From contig PHEU01000012.1 in the NCBI GenBank assembly GCA_002841295.1, forward strand, positions 1 through 53,611: a stretch of 53,611 nucleotides of DNA, written 5' to 3'. Below the pieces are notes generated by a model, which saw only the letters and a list, made by a program, of their open reading frames with translations, did not search any database and was not told the origin of the DNA. Both the position numbers and the translations under genes were made by a program. Within the stretch, counting starts at the first letter, position 1; each line of letters begins with the position of its first letter. Origin of the DNA: Actinobacteria bacterium HGW-Actinobacteria-6 (GTDB taxonomy: Bacteria; Actinomycetota; Coriobacteriia; Anaerosomatales; Anaerosomataceae). This document shows positions 36,070 to 45,144 of the stretch, in pieces.

Positions 36070-37578
36070 GTGGCAGTGGAGGCCAGTATGGTGAGATCGG
36101 TCGTACCGCCGTTGGCGTTTTTGCTGCCGATGATCGGTGCAGCAGGCGTTATACCGCTCACGGCGAAGGCTCCGCGGCTGCGCAAGATCGCTCTGGCGAT
36201 GATCTGTCTTCTCGAGATCGCCGTGGCCGTTTCTTTCATACCGGGGGTCTTGAGTGGCACGGAGTACGAGACGCACCTCGTTCAGCTCACTCCGAAGATA
36301 TGGATGTACCTCCACGTTGATGCGATGGGCGCGCTCTTCGGGCTCACTGCGAGCGTGCTCTGGCTGCTCGCGCTGGTGTATTCGTTCGGGTACATGGAGG
36401 GTGAGCATCGCCTCACCAGGTATTACGTGTTCTTCATGCTGGCGCTCTCATGGACCATGGGTGTCGCATATGCGGGCAACCTGCTGACGTTTCTTATCTT
36501 CTACGAGATGTTCTCGATTCTGACGTATCCCCTCATCGTCCACGAGGAGACGCCCGAGGCGATGGCCGCGGGTACCAAGTACATCATCTACATCCTCATC
36601 GGCGGCAGCCTGGTGCTCCTGGCGATCGTCTTCACGTTCTTCCTTGCCGGCGAACAGACGCTTGCGGCGCAAGGGGGATTGCTTGCAATCTCCATGGGCA
36701 AAGGAAAGCTCACTGCGGTCTTCTGGTGCTTCGTGGTCGGCTTTGGCGTGAAGGCTGCCCTGGTGCCGTTGCACGGTTGGGTGCCTGATGCGCATCCGGC
36801 CGCGCCTGCGCCGTTCTCGGCGGTACTGTCCGGCGTAATGGTGGCCGCGGGCTCGTTCGGGATCATGCGCGTCGTCTTCAACGTCTTCGGGGTGGCGCTG
36901 CTGCGCGAGCTCGACGTGATGCGGTGGCTCACATACATTGCCGCATTCACCGTGGTATTCGCAGCGCTGCTAGCGGTGAGTCAAGACAATCTGAAGCGCA
37001 GACTGGCGTACTCCACGATCAGCCAGATGGGGTATGTGGCGCTTGGCGTCGGGCTGCTCGGCCAAGAGGCTGTCACCGGTGCGCTTGTCCACATTGCGAA
37101 TCACGCATTCATGAAGGGTGCACTCTTCCTGTGCGCGGGGCTTCTCATCAAGCGCGCCGGCATACACCGGGTGAGCGAGATCGACGGACTCGCCCAGAAG
37201 ATGCCGATCACGGCTGCGGCATTCTTGGTCGCAACGCTTGCGATGATCGGCACGCCGCCTCTGTCGGGGTTCGTTAGCAAGTGGTTCCTCGGCCTGGGGA
37301 TGCTTGATGTGGGACAGCCGGCGTACCTGGCCGTTCTGCTGGGGGGAGCTCTTCTGGCAGCTGTGTACCTGATGCCGATCGTTTACGCGGCGTATTTCCG
37401 TCCGCCGAGCGCGGCAGTTCTGGCGATTCCTGAGCGTAAAGGCGCCGAGGCACCCGCAAGCATGCTCGGACCGCTTGTGGCTGCAGTGCTCATCACGGTG
37501 CTGCTTGGAATCGCGTCGTCGTTGCCGGGCATGCCGCTCTCGCTTGCGCGACTTGCCGCAGCGATCGCGTTCAAGTAG
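36070..37578 (+). CDS. MrpD/NuoM-type antiporter subunit 3
   Basis: A 502-residue paralogue of the preceding protein. Helix-5 Glu (FLIFYEMFSILTYPLIVHEE) and helix-7 Lys (GFGVKAALVPLHGWVPDAH) are present. Helix 8 reads VMVAAGSFG where subunits 1, 2 and 4 have a VKxG or IKAG, so one channel lysine is replaced by alanine. HIANHAFMKGALF is intact. GTG start. Confidence 0.88.
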   Translation: MAVEASMVRSVVPPLAFLLPMIGAAGVIPLTAKAPRLRKIALAMICLLEIAVAVSFIPGVLSGTEYETHLVQLTPKIWMYLHVDAMGALFGLTASVLWLLALVYSFGYMEGEHRLTRYYVFFMLALSWTMGVAYAGNLLTFLIFYEMFSILTYPLIVHEETPEAMAAGTKYIIYILIGGSLVLLAIVFTFFLAGEQTLAAQGGLLAISMGKGKLTAVFWCFVVGFGVKAALVPLHGWVPDAHPAAPAPFSAVLSGVMVAAGSFGIMRVVFNVFGVALLRELDVMRWLTYIAAFTVVFAALLAVSQDNLKRRLAYSTISQMGYVALGVGLLGQEAVTGALVHIANHAFMKGALFLCAGLLIKRAGIHRVSEIDGLAQKMPITAAAFLVATLAMIGTPPLSGFVSKWFLGLGMLDVGQPAYLAVLLGGALLAAVYLMPIVYAAYFRPPSAAVLAIPERKGAEAPASMLGPLVAAVLITVLLGIASSLPGMPLSLARLAAAIAFK

Positions 37579-37589
37579 GGAGGACGAGC

Positions 37590-40247
37590 ATGGAGCACGC
37601 CGAGGCCGTCGAGACCGTTCACGCCGCGTACAGCGCGCTGCCGGCGCTGCTGGTGCTTGTCCCGCTTCTGGCCGCGCTGCTGGTGCGACCGTTCGGCAAG
37701 CGCTGGCCGAGCGTGCGCAACGCGTTTGTCGTCGGTACCTCGGGGCTCGTGCTGCTCGGTTCTCTGGCGATGATCGGACCCGTCGGGGCTTCGCACCGCA
37801 TCGAGTGTGAGATCCCGGCGATGCTCGGCACGCTTCGCTTCACCGTTGACTCATTTGGACTGCTGTTTGCGATCTTCACGTCCTTCGTGTGGTTCTGCTC
37901 CACTTTGTACTCGCTCGACTACCTCAAGCATGAACACGCGCACGATCGCTATCACGCGACCAGTCTGGTCGTGCTTGCGGCGAACCTTGGCGTGGTGCTC
38001 GCCGGCGATCTGGTCACGCTCTACTTGTTCTTCGAGGCGCTCGGTCTTGTGGCGTTTTTGTTGGTGATTCATACCGAGACGGAGGAGGCCAAGCGCGCCT
38101 CGCTCAAGTACCTCTGGATGACCGTCATCGGCGGATTCATGCTCGTCGGTGGCATCTTCCTCACGTATGCGATCGGTGGCGATGGGACGCTTTCGCCGAT
38201 CGCCTTCCGAGAAGGCACGGAGACGCTGCGCTGGGTAGCCTCGATCCTTCTGTTGCTCGGCTTCGGGGTCAAGGCTGGCATGTTGCCTGTGCACGTGTGG
38301 CTGCCCGACGCGCATCCCGTGGCGCCAAGTCCGGCAAGCGCGCTGCTTTCCGGCGTGATGATCAAGGCTGGCGCGTACGGCATCTTCCGGACGCTTCTCG
38401 CTCTCATGCGTCCTGAGGTCGCCGAACATCTGGAAGAGAGCGCGTGGCACTTTACCAGCCAACTGGGACTCGTGGTGCTGTGGATCGGCATCGCTACGAT
38501 GTTCATAGGTGTAGGCCTCGCCCTCGGGCAGAAGAACGCCAAGCGCATGCTCGCGTACCACAGCGTGAGCCAGATGGGGTTCATACTGGCGGGCCTTGGC
38601 GCGGCCGGCTATCTGGGAGCGCACGGCGCGATGGGCGTGGCGGGCGGCCTCTACCACGTGCTCAACCACGCGCTCTTCAAGAGTTGCCTGTTCCTGGGCG
38701 TAGGCGCAGTGTTCTTCCGCACGGGTGAGCTCGACATGTACAAGCTTGGCGGACTGTGGAAGAAGATGCCGCTCACGTTCCTATTCACCCTCATCGCCGC
38801 GTGCGGAATCACGGGTGTGCCGCTCTTTAACGGCTTCGTGAGCAAGTGCCTCATTCACCATGCACTCGTTGAAGCTGCTGAGTACCATGAACTCGTGTCG
38901 CTCGGCATCGCCGAGAAGATCTTCATCGTGACATGCGGTGGCACCGCATGCTCGTTCATCAAGCTCATCGGGTTTGTATTCCTCGGCAAACCGAAGCAGG
39001 AGTACGGACCTGAGGTGAAGGATGCGCCGCCGAGGATGCTTGCTGCGATGGGGATGCTCTCGGCCGCCATCATCACACTCGGCGTGGTGCCACAGCTTGT
39101 CATCAAGGGCATCTTTGAGCCCGGGCTTGAGCTCTGGGGTATTCATCCGGCGATACTCGACGAGTATCTGGAGAAGCTCTTCCTGAGTCCGGCGGACCTC
39201 ATGAGCGTGGCAATCGCATTCGCCATTGGCGCAACCGTCTTCATGGTCGGGATGCGGTTTGGACTCTTCCATCTCAAGGCGCCGAAGTGGTTCGGTGTTG
39301 ACTACTGGTACGGCCGAGCTGCTGTCGGCCTCATCGCGTTCTGCGGGTTCCTCGGCGCATGGTACGACCTCGGCAGGGGGTTCCTCGGCGACGGTCTGCG
39401 CTGGTCTCGTTCGCGCTACCGTGCCGAGTGGGCCCGCATCGATCGAGCGCGGCGGCGCTTCGTCCTGACGCTCGCGACCGGGGCGCCTGGACCTCGCGAC
39501 CAGCATTTTGTGCAGGGAGCGTACGTGACGCTCGAGCGGGAGCGGCAGGCGACCGTGCGTCGCGCGGTCTCTGATGCGATGGCGCAGGCTCGCGAATGGC
39601 CGGAGCGAAGCGAGGCAGATTGCCGGGGATACGTGGATGCGGTCCGGAGTGTTGCCAACTACATGGCTGGACGCATCTTCCGGGAGCGAATGGGTGTCGT
39701 GTCAGACCTCGTGCGATATGGTCTCGCCGAGGAGGTCAGGCATGGGTTCGACGACGTCGTCCGCGAGACCGTACCTTCGCGAGACATCGTTTCGGCCACA
39801 TCCCTTGCTCTTGCCAGTCGGAGGATGGCCGGCGATAACGTAACCCGCGAGATCTCTGCGGCGGTCAATGCCGTGTTGAGCCAGGAGCGATTTGACTCGC
39901 GGCTCGCACGGCTGGTGCCGGTGCACGGTCATCTGGCACGCGCAGCAGGGACCGGCGAGGTAGTGCGACAAGCTCTGCCTGATCTTGCGGCCATTCGCGC
40001 ATACCGCGCAGAGGGTCTGACCCGACTCGAGCGGTCGGCCCGGTGGGTCACCGATATCACACGGCTCGCGGTTGAGGCCGTGACGCAGGAGCGCTCAAGT
40101 TGGCTGCTTGATGATCGTTTCGGCGATGAGAGCGTCCTTGGTACACGACGCGCGATTCAAAGGTATGCGAGGGATATGAGCTTCAATGTGGCGATGATCG
40201 CGCTCGTCGCCCTGGCGTTCTTGGTAGCGCTCGGCATTCGTTCCTAG
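37590..40247 (+). CDS. NuoL/MrpA-type antiporter subunit 4 with long soluble extension
   Basis: An 885-residue protein. Residues 15-600 are a NuoL/MrpA-like antiporter domain with helix-5 Glu (LYLFFEALGLVAF), helix-7 Lys (GFGVKAGMLPVHVWLPDAH), IKAGAYG and HVLNHALFKSCLF. Residues 600-860 form a hydrophilic, Arg/Glu-rich, probably helical region (DRARRRF, ERERQATVRRAVSDAM, VTREISAAVNAVL) unlike any NuoL or MrpA tail I know. A last membrane helix covers 862-882. The stop overlaps the facing kinase gene by 4 bases. Confidence 0.85.
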   Translation: MEHAEAVETVHAAYSALPALLVLVPLLAALLVRPFGKRWPSVRNAFVVGTSGLVLLGSLAMIGPVGASHRIECEIPAMLGTLRFTVDSFGLLFAIFTSFVWFCSTLYSLDYLKHEHAHDRYHATSLVVLAANLGVVLAGDLVTLYLFFEALGLVAFLLVIHTETEEAKRASLKYLWMTVIGGFMLVGGIFLTYAIGGDGTLSPIAFREGTETLRWVASILLLLGFGVKAGMLPVHVWLPDAHPVAPSPASALLSGVMIKAGAYGIFRTLLALMRPEVAEHLEESAWHFTSQLGLVVLWIGIATMFIGVGLALGQKNAKRMLAYHSVSQMGFILAGLGAAGYLGAHGAMGVAGGLYHVLNHALFKSCLFLGVGAVFFRTGELDMYKLGGLWKKMPLTFLFTLIAACGITGVPLFNGFVSKCLIHHALVEAAEYHELVSLGIAEKIFIVTCGGTACSFIKLIGFVFLGKPKQEYGPEVKDAPPRMLAAMGMLSAAIITLGVVPQLVIKGIFEPGLELWGIHPAILDEYLEKLFLSPADLMSVAIAFAIGATVFMVGMRFGLFHLKAPKWFGVDYWYGRAAVGLIAFCGFLGAWYDLGRGFLGDGLRWSRSRYRAEWARIDRARRRFVLTLATGAPGPRDQHFVQGAYVTLERERQATVRRAVSDAMAQAREWPERSEADCRGYVDAVRSVANYMAGRIFRERMGVVSDLVRYGLAEEVRHGFDDVVRETVPSRDIVSATSLALASRRMAGDNVTREISAAVNAVLSQERFDSRLARLVPVHGHLARAAGTGEVVRQALPDLAAIRAYRAEGLTRLERSARWVTDITRLAVEAVTQERSSWLLDDRFGDESVLGTRRAIQRYARDMSFNVAMIALVALAFLVALGIRS

Positions 40248-42052
40248 CGTGCTAGCGACATATGGCGGGGTATCTCAAGCCTGAAGGTCGAGCCCACGCC
40301 AAGCGAGCTTCTGGCCGACAGCGTTCCGCCAAGAAGCGATGCGATCTTCGACGCGATTGACAGCCCCAGGCCCGCGCCCGGGACGAGAGCAGCGTCTTGG
40401 GGCGCACCGGCTTTCTCGAACGGCGCAAACACACGCTGGATGTCCTCTTGTGCGATGCCGGAACCGGTGTCTCTAACCTCGATGCTGAGAGAATCTGGTG
40501 TTGCGTGCGCGGTGATACCGATGTGACCATCGACATCCGTGAACTTGATGGCGTTGTCGAGCAGGCTTCGCATAATCTGGCGTATGGCCTGCGGGTCGGT
40601 GTAGCAGAGTGGGTCGCGAATATCACATTCCATCGTGAGCGTGATGTTCTTGTTCTCGGCCAGCGGTCGGACACGTTCCACGACATCCTCGATGAGGCTG
40701 CAGACGTCGCATCGCTCTGCCAACATCTCTTCGCATCCAGACTCGATGCGCTCGATGTCGAGAACGTCATTCACGAGCGAGAGCAGATGATTGCCGGAGT
40801 CTTTCGCCATGCCAAGCTGGAGTTCTTGCTCTTCGTTGAGAGGGCCGGCCAGACCGCTCAACACCAAGCTTGTGAAGCCGATGATCGAGTTGAGCGGCGT
40901 GCGAAGCTCATGGCTCATCTTTGACAGGAAGTCGCTCTTGGCGCGATTGGCTCGCTCAAGGTCGCGATACGCAGCCCACAGGTTCTCGGTGCGCTCGGTG
41001 ACCAGCTCCTCGAGGTGCGTCTGATGTGCCGCTAGTTCTGCCTCCAGCTGCTTGCGTTCGGTTACGTCACGAACGACAGCGATTAGATACTCCGGCGATC
41101 CATCGCGCTTACGAACTGCGGAGACGGTTACCGCGCCCCAGAACGCGGATCCGTCTTTGCGCAGGTACTTCTTCTCAATTGTGAGGTCCTCGCGCTCGCC
41201 CGACGCAATTCTGGCAAGGAATGCAACGGATATCTCGCGATCATCGGGGTGCGTGACGTCCGCCACCGTGAGATTGCCGAGAAGCTCCTCGCGGGAGTAG
41301 CCGGTCATCTCGCAGAACCGCCTATTCACGCGAAGGAAGTGCTGATTCTGATCGACATGGATGATGCCGACGGCAGCCTGCTCGAACGTGGCCCTGAAGC
41401 GTTCGTTCGACTTGACGAGCGCGCGCTCCGCAAGCTCAACTTCGAGATACAGGAAGAACAGCAAGGCGATAGTGCTGAGCATCAACGTTCCGAGCATCGA
41501 TAGTGGGTCCGGCGATCGCGCGTATATGAAAATGAACCCGAGCGCGTGCAGCGCACCCGCTGCGCAAACGAGAATCAGCCAGCCAAAGCTTCTTGGGGCG
41601 ATGGCTTGGAGTCTCTCACGCCCGAGAACCAGAGCGCCCATTGCTATCAGTAGAACGGCTGCCTGTTCGGCAGTTCCGATTATGCCTGCCACCGACGGGT
41701 TCACAGCCGATGTCGCGAGTGGGACTGTGGCGGCGGCCAATGCGAGTGTGAGAGCGAGCCGTGGATTGAGAGGCCGGAAGTACTGCATGGCCCCTGCTGT
41801 GACGAGCACCATGCCCGCGCCTGCCGCAGCAGGGAAGGTCGGCGTGCTCGCGCCAAAGATGAGCGCACTGATGGGACCTATCGCAAGAACGAACCAGCCA
41901 ACGGCCAGCAGAAGGTGAGCTGAAGAGCGTGCCCGGCGCCAGGCGTCTGCGAACACGAAGAAACTGACGGTGCGAACCACCGCGAGCGCGAGAAGTGCTA
42001 TGGAGAGTGGATCTTGTGTACTCAAACGCGCCCGTCCCCCCAGATCAGGCAC
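40244..42052 (-). CDS. PAS-domain sensor histidine kinase
   Basis: About 602 residues: seven or eight membrane helices (about residues 15-215), a PAS domain with PAC (about 230-350; EQAAVGIIHVDQN), a coiled coil, HisKA with SHELRTPLNS and an HATPase domain with LLDNAIKFTDVDG, RDTGSGIAQEDI and GAGLGLSI. There is no response regulator next to it, so it is an orphan kinase. Start uncertain: GTG at 42052 is used; TTG at 42025 has a better G-rich site; a longer form would overlap the divergent gene. Confidence 0.9.
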   Translation of the reverse strand: MPDLGGRARLSTQDPLSIALLALAVVRTVSFFVFADAWRRARSSAHLLLAVGWFVLAIGPISALIFGASTPTFPAAAGAGMVLVTAGAMQYFRPLNPRLALTLALAAATVPLATSAVNPSVAGIIGTAEQAAVLLIAMGALVLGRERLQAIAPRSFGWLILVCAAGALHALGFIFIYARSPDPLSMLGTLMLSTIALLFFLYLEVELAERALVKSNERFRATFEQAAVGIIHVDQNQHFLRVNRRFCEMTGYSREELLGNLTVADVTHPDDREISVAFLARIASGEREDLTIEKKYLRKDGSAFWGAVTVSAVRKRDGSPEYLIAVVRDVTERKQLEAELAAHQTHLEELVTERTENLWAAYRDLERANRAKSDFLSKMSHELRTPLNSIIGFTSLVLSGLAGPLNEEQELQLGMAKDSGNHLLSLVNDVLDIERIESGCEEMLAERCDVCSLIEDVVERVRPLAENKNITLTMECDIRDPLCYTDPQAIRQIMRSLLDNAIKFTDVDGHIGITAHATPDSLSIEVRDTGSGIAQEDIQRVFAPFEKAGAPQDAALVPGAGLGLSIASKIASLLGGTLSARSSLGVGSTFRLEIPRHMSLAR

Positions 42053-42113
42053 CGCTCGTAGGCGGCTACCACCAATAGTACTCCTGTGCGGCGCAGGGCG
42101 TGAGAGGTTCCAG

Positions 42114-42119
42114 TACACT
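42114..42119 (+). promoter_or_regulatory. -10 element placing the zinc-ribbon transcript start at its ATG
   Basis: TACACT ends 6 bases before the ATG, predicting a leaderless mRNA. The surrounding CCAGTACACTGTGT recurs almost exactly as CCAGTACGCTGTGT at 43258, upstream of the unknown gene at 43301. Confidence 0.45.
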
Positions 42120-42125
42120 GTGTCC

Positions 42126-42350
42126 ATGGCTAACAAAGACTCTGATAGTTTCCCGATGCACCCGACGCAGATCGATCACGCGTGCGGTCATCGATTTCTG
42201 CATCTGATTCCTCCACACGGGGAGGGGCCACTTGAGCTCGCTCTGGCACTCGCGACCCATCCATGTCCGGCGTGTGCCGCAGGGCTTGTTGATTGGACTC
42301 TTCTCAGGCATCCGGAGGGACAACGCGACAACAGTACGGAGGTTTGCTGA
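42126..42350 (+). CDS. small CxH/CxxC zinc-ribbon-like protein
   Basis: A 74-residue protein with DHACGHRFLHL and, 23 residues later, HPCPACAAG, a Cys/His set that could bind one zinc ion. The family is unknown to me. No ribosome binding site precedes the ATG, but a -10 element lies 6 bases upstream, so leaderless translation is likely. It overlaps the dehydrogenase start by one base. Confidence 0.6.
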   Translation: MANKDSDSFPMHPTQIDHACGHRFLHLIPPHGEGPLELALALATHPCPACAAGLVDWTLLRHPEGQRDNSTEVC

Positions 42351-43237
42351 TGGCCAGTGCGCGAGCCCTGCCGACAATCGCGTTTGTGGGAACTGGTGTC
42401 ATGGGGCACTCCATGGCGGGGCATCTGCTCGATAGCGGATATCCTCTAGTGGTTTTCAACCGCACTCGCGAAAAAGCTGCCGCACTTATTGCCCGCGGAG
42501 CCCGCTGGGCGTCGAGTGCAGGTGAGGCGGCCTCGCTCGCGGACGTGACGATCACGATCGTTGGGTATCCTGCCGACGTTGAGGCAGTCTATCTCGCGCC
42601 GGACGGGATACTTGCGAAGGCATCGAGCGGGGCAATCGTGATCGACATGACCACATCGACGCCGACGCTCGCAGTGCGAATCGCCGAAGCAGCCACCGCC
42701 CGCGGCATTTTGGCGCTTGATGCGCCCGTATCCGGTGGTGATATCGGTGCCCGAGAGGCGCGTCTCACCATCATGGTCGGTGGCGACAGTGCGGCGTTCG
42801 ACAAAGTGCACCCGATCTTCCAGGTTCTCGGGAAGACCGTCACACACATGGGTGGACCGGGGCTTGGGCAGCACACGAAGATGGCGAATCAGATTGCCAT
42901 CGCGGGGACTATGCTGAGCGTGGTAGAAGCGCTGGCGTACGCGCGCGCCACGGGTCTCGATCCTGAGCGCGTCCTTGGAGCGATTTCGGCCGGATCGGCC
43001 GGCTCGTGGTCGATGTCGAACTATGGCCCCCGCATTCTGGCTGGCGACATGAAGGCCGGATTCTACGTCAAGCACTTCATCAAAGACCTGCGCATCGCAC
43101 TCTCAGAGGCTGAGGCCGTTGGGCTTGAGCTGCCGGGGCTCGATCTCGCCAGGCGACTCTATGAACGACTAGCCGAAAGCGGCGGCGGGGATCTTGGCAC
43201 CCAGGCGCTGTGGACGCTGTACGGAGACAAGGCCTAG
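42350..43237 (+). CDS. 3-hydroxyisobutyrate/tartronate-semialdehyde-type dehydrogenase
   Basis: A 295-residue NAD(P)-dependent beta-hydroxyacid dehydrogenase: dinucleotide motif FVGTGVMGHSMAGHL, substrate motif DAPVSGGDIGAREARLTIMVGG, catalytic Lys in GQHTKMANQ and KDLRIAL near the end. All active-site residues are present, but the substrate cannot be told from sequence. GGAGGT sits 7 bases before the ATG. Confidence 0.9.
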   Translation: MASARALPTIAFVGTGVMGHSMAGHLLDSGYPLVVFNRTREKAAALIARGARWASSAGEAASLADVTITIVGYPADVEAVYLAPDGILAKASSGAIVIDMTTSTPTLAVRIAEAATARGILALDAPVSGGDIGAREARLTIMVGGDSAAFDKVHPIFQVLGKTVTHMGGPGLGQHTKMANQIAIAGTMLSVVEALAYARATGLDPERVLGAISAGSAGSWSMSNYGPRILAGDMKAGFYVKHFIKDLRIALSEAEAVGLELPGLDLARRLYERLAESGGGDLGTQALWTLYGDKA

Positions 43238-43300
43238 CTCCCATCGTGTCAGACCTTCCCAGTACGCTGTGTATGTCGGCGTGTCAGGAGGGGGCGTGCG

Positions 43301-43672
43301 ATGGACGGGCTTGTATGCGATTCCAAGGAGAAGGTCTTGGGGCTGCTTCGACGATTGTGTGACACCGCATTCGGACCGAGCGGAGCTACGATGCTTGCCG
43401 TTGTCGAAGGGACACGAACGCGGGTGGTTCTTGCAGTGCCGGATGGAGTCACGACCGAGCTGCCCCCGGGGGCTGGCGCGGAGTTCGTGTTCAGGCAAGA
43501 CCAACTGAGGACTCTGCTCGAGCTTGGCGTACCTGAATCAGCGCTTGCAACTGCAGCGTTTCGCGAACTGCTTGAGCAGCTTTCCGCTGCGTCTGCCGAC
43601 AAGCTCGGGTTCATGCGAGCGGTCAACCGAAGGCTTGAGGCCGGGCTGTCCGGTTCTCAGGTGGTGGGCTAG
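43301..43672 (+). CDS. hypothetical protein
   Basis: A 123-residue protein, mixed alpha/beta by eye, with a LAVVEGTRTRVVLAVPDG strand pair and a helical C-terminal half. No family recognised. A strong GGAGGGGG precedes the ATG. Its stop overlaps the Rrf2 regulator gene by 4 bases (CTAG). Confidence 0.55.
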   Translation: MDGLVCDSKEKVLGLLRRLCDTAFGPSGATMLAVVEGTRTRVVLAVPDGVTTELPPGAGAEFVFRQDQLRTLLELGVPESALATAAFRELLEQLSAASADKLGFMRAVNRRLEAGLSGSQVVG

Positions 43673-44085
43673 ATGAAATACATGGGCGCGCGCTCTGCAT
43701 CGATCGCGCTCTGACGGGCCGCGAGATCCGCAAGTGTGACCGAGGCAAGATGTTCAGACAGTACGGCCCCGGCTTGCCGCCATGCCTCCGCCGAAGCGAG
43801 GCCAACCGCCATCGGGGCATCAAACACGGCGCCTTCGATTGCCTCGACGATTTCGGCGAGCGTGATGCTGTCGGCGGGGCGAGCAAGCATGCACCCGCCT
43901 CCGGTTCCTCGTTTGCATTCAACCAGTCCGCGCTTCGCGAGGGAGGTTGCCTGCAGCTCCAGGAAACGTCTGGGTAGGCTGAGGCTCTCCGCCAGTTCTC
44001 CGGCTCCTGACAGAGCGCCCGGGGTCTGCTGTGCCAGCGCAGTCAAGAGGCGAAGTGAGTAGTCGAGGCGTTGTGATACGCGCAT
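43669..44085 (-). CDS. Rrf2-family transcriptional regulator (CymR-like)
   Basis: A 138-residue winged-helix protein: RLDYSLRLLTALA, LPRRFLELQATSLAKRGLVECKRGTGGGCMLARP and ITLAEIVEAIEG. It lacks the three-cysteine set of IscR-type Rrf2 proteins, so it is more like CymR, which represses sulfur genes together with cysteine synthase CysK. The gene follows cysK directly (one-base gap), the same pairing seen for cymR-linked loci. Control of the met/cys operon here is an inference. Confidence 0.85.
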   Translation of the reverse strand: MRVSQRLDYSLRLLTALAQQTPGALSGAGELAESLSLPRRFLELQATSLAKRGLVECKRGTGGGCMLARPADSITLAEIVEAIEGAVFDAPMAVGLASAEAWRQAGAVLSEHLASVTLADLAARQSAIDAERAPMYFI

Positions 44086-44086
44086 T

Positions 44087-45040
44087 TTATGCGATGCCCT
44101 CCCACAGCGGTGTAGACAGGTACCTTTCGCCGGTTGAAGGAGCTACCGTCACGATTGTGGTTCCTGCCATCTCCGGACGACTGGCTACCTCGATGGCGGC
44201 GACCACGTTTGCGCCTGAGGAGATGCCGACGAAGATCCCTTCCTCGGCGGCAAGTCGACGGGCCATTGCAATCGCTGCCTCGCCGGCAACCGGAAGAGCC
44301 TCATCCAGTTGGCTGAGGTCGAGCACGCCCGGTATGAAATTCGCCCCGATTCCCTGAATCAAGTGTGGGCCCGGGGTGGTCGGTTCCCCGCGGAGCCGCT
44401 GTCCGATGATTGCGGATTCGGCAGGCTCCACGGCTATCAGCCGGATGTCGGGGAAGCGCTCCTTCAGGTAGCGGCCGCCTCCGGTGATCGTGCCGCCGGT
44501 GCCCACTCCTGCAACGAAGGCTCCAGGGGTCGAATCACCCAGGGCCCGTTCGATCTCCGGGCCGGTGGTCTTGTAGTGAGAGGCGGGGTTGGCGGGATTG
44601 TCGAATTGCCCCGGGATGAATGCGTTCGGCGTGGATGCAGCTAGTTCCCTTGCGGCATCGACGGCTCCTTGCATGCCCAGGCCTTTAGGAGTCAGGACGA
44701 GCTCTGCACCATATGCAGCCAGGAGCTTGCGCCGCTCGACCGAGAAGCTTTCCGGCATCGTGAGGATGACGCGGTAGCCGCGCGCCGCGCCGATCATCGC
44801 AAGGGCGATGCCGGTGTTGCCGGATGTGGGCTCGATTATGACGGACTTGCCCGGGGTTATCAGGGCGCGCTGCTCCGCATCTGCGATCATGCCCCAGCCG
44901 ATGCGGTCCTTCACTGATCCACCCGGGTTGCGAGATTCGAGCTTGATGATGATGTTCGCTTTGAGCCCCGCAGATATGTTGTGAAGCTTTACGGCGGGCG
45001 TTCCGCCGATGGTTTCGACGATTGATGCGTGTGCGCTCAT
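44087..45040 (-). CDS. cysK: cysteine synthase (O-acetylserine sulfhydrylase)
   Basis: A 317-residue PLP enzyme with the PLP lysine in NPGGSVKDRI, phosphate loop GVGTGGTITGGG, and PTSGNTGIALAMIGAARGY. It makes cysteine from O-acetylserine and sulfide. ATG at 45040 is preferred to the one four codons upstream because GGGAG lies 6 bases before it. The downstream Rrf2 regulator may use CysK as a co-sensor. Confidence 0.94.
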   Translation of the reverse strand: MSAHASIVETIGGTPAVKLHNISAGLKANIIIKLESRNPGGSVKDRIGWGMIADAEQRALITPGKSVIIEPTSGNTGIALAMIGAARGYRVILTMPESFSVERRKLLAAYGAELVLTPKGLGMQGAVDAARELAASTPNAFIPGQFDNPANPASHYKTTGPEIERALGDSTPGAFVAGVGTGGTITGGGRYLKERFPDIRLIAVEPAESAIIGQRLRGEPTTPGPHLIQGIGANFIPGVLDLSQLDEALPVAGEAAIAMARRLAAEEGIFVGISSGANVVAAIEVASRPEMAGTTIVTVAPSTGERYLSTPLWEGIA

Positions 45041-45144
45041 GATGGCTCCCATCAGCGATACGGTTCTCTGAAGTCCACCTTACGTCGCCATGGCGTTGCC
45101 GACAAGGTGGGTAAGAGCACCAATAACATGAGAATAGAGAGTAT

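Noticed and set aside
34586-40247. The antiporter genes as part of complex I or a formate hydrogenlyase
   Set aside because: No NuoB/C/D/H/I or hydrogenase subunit occurs in the window, while the MrpE/F/G, MbhD and MnhB genes are present.
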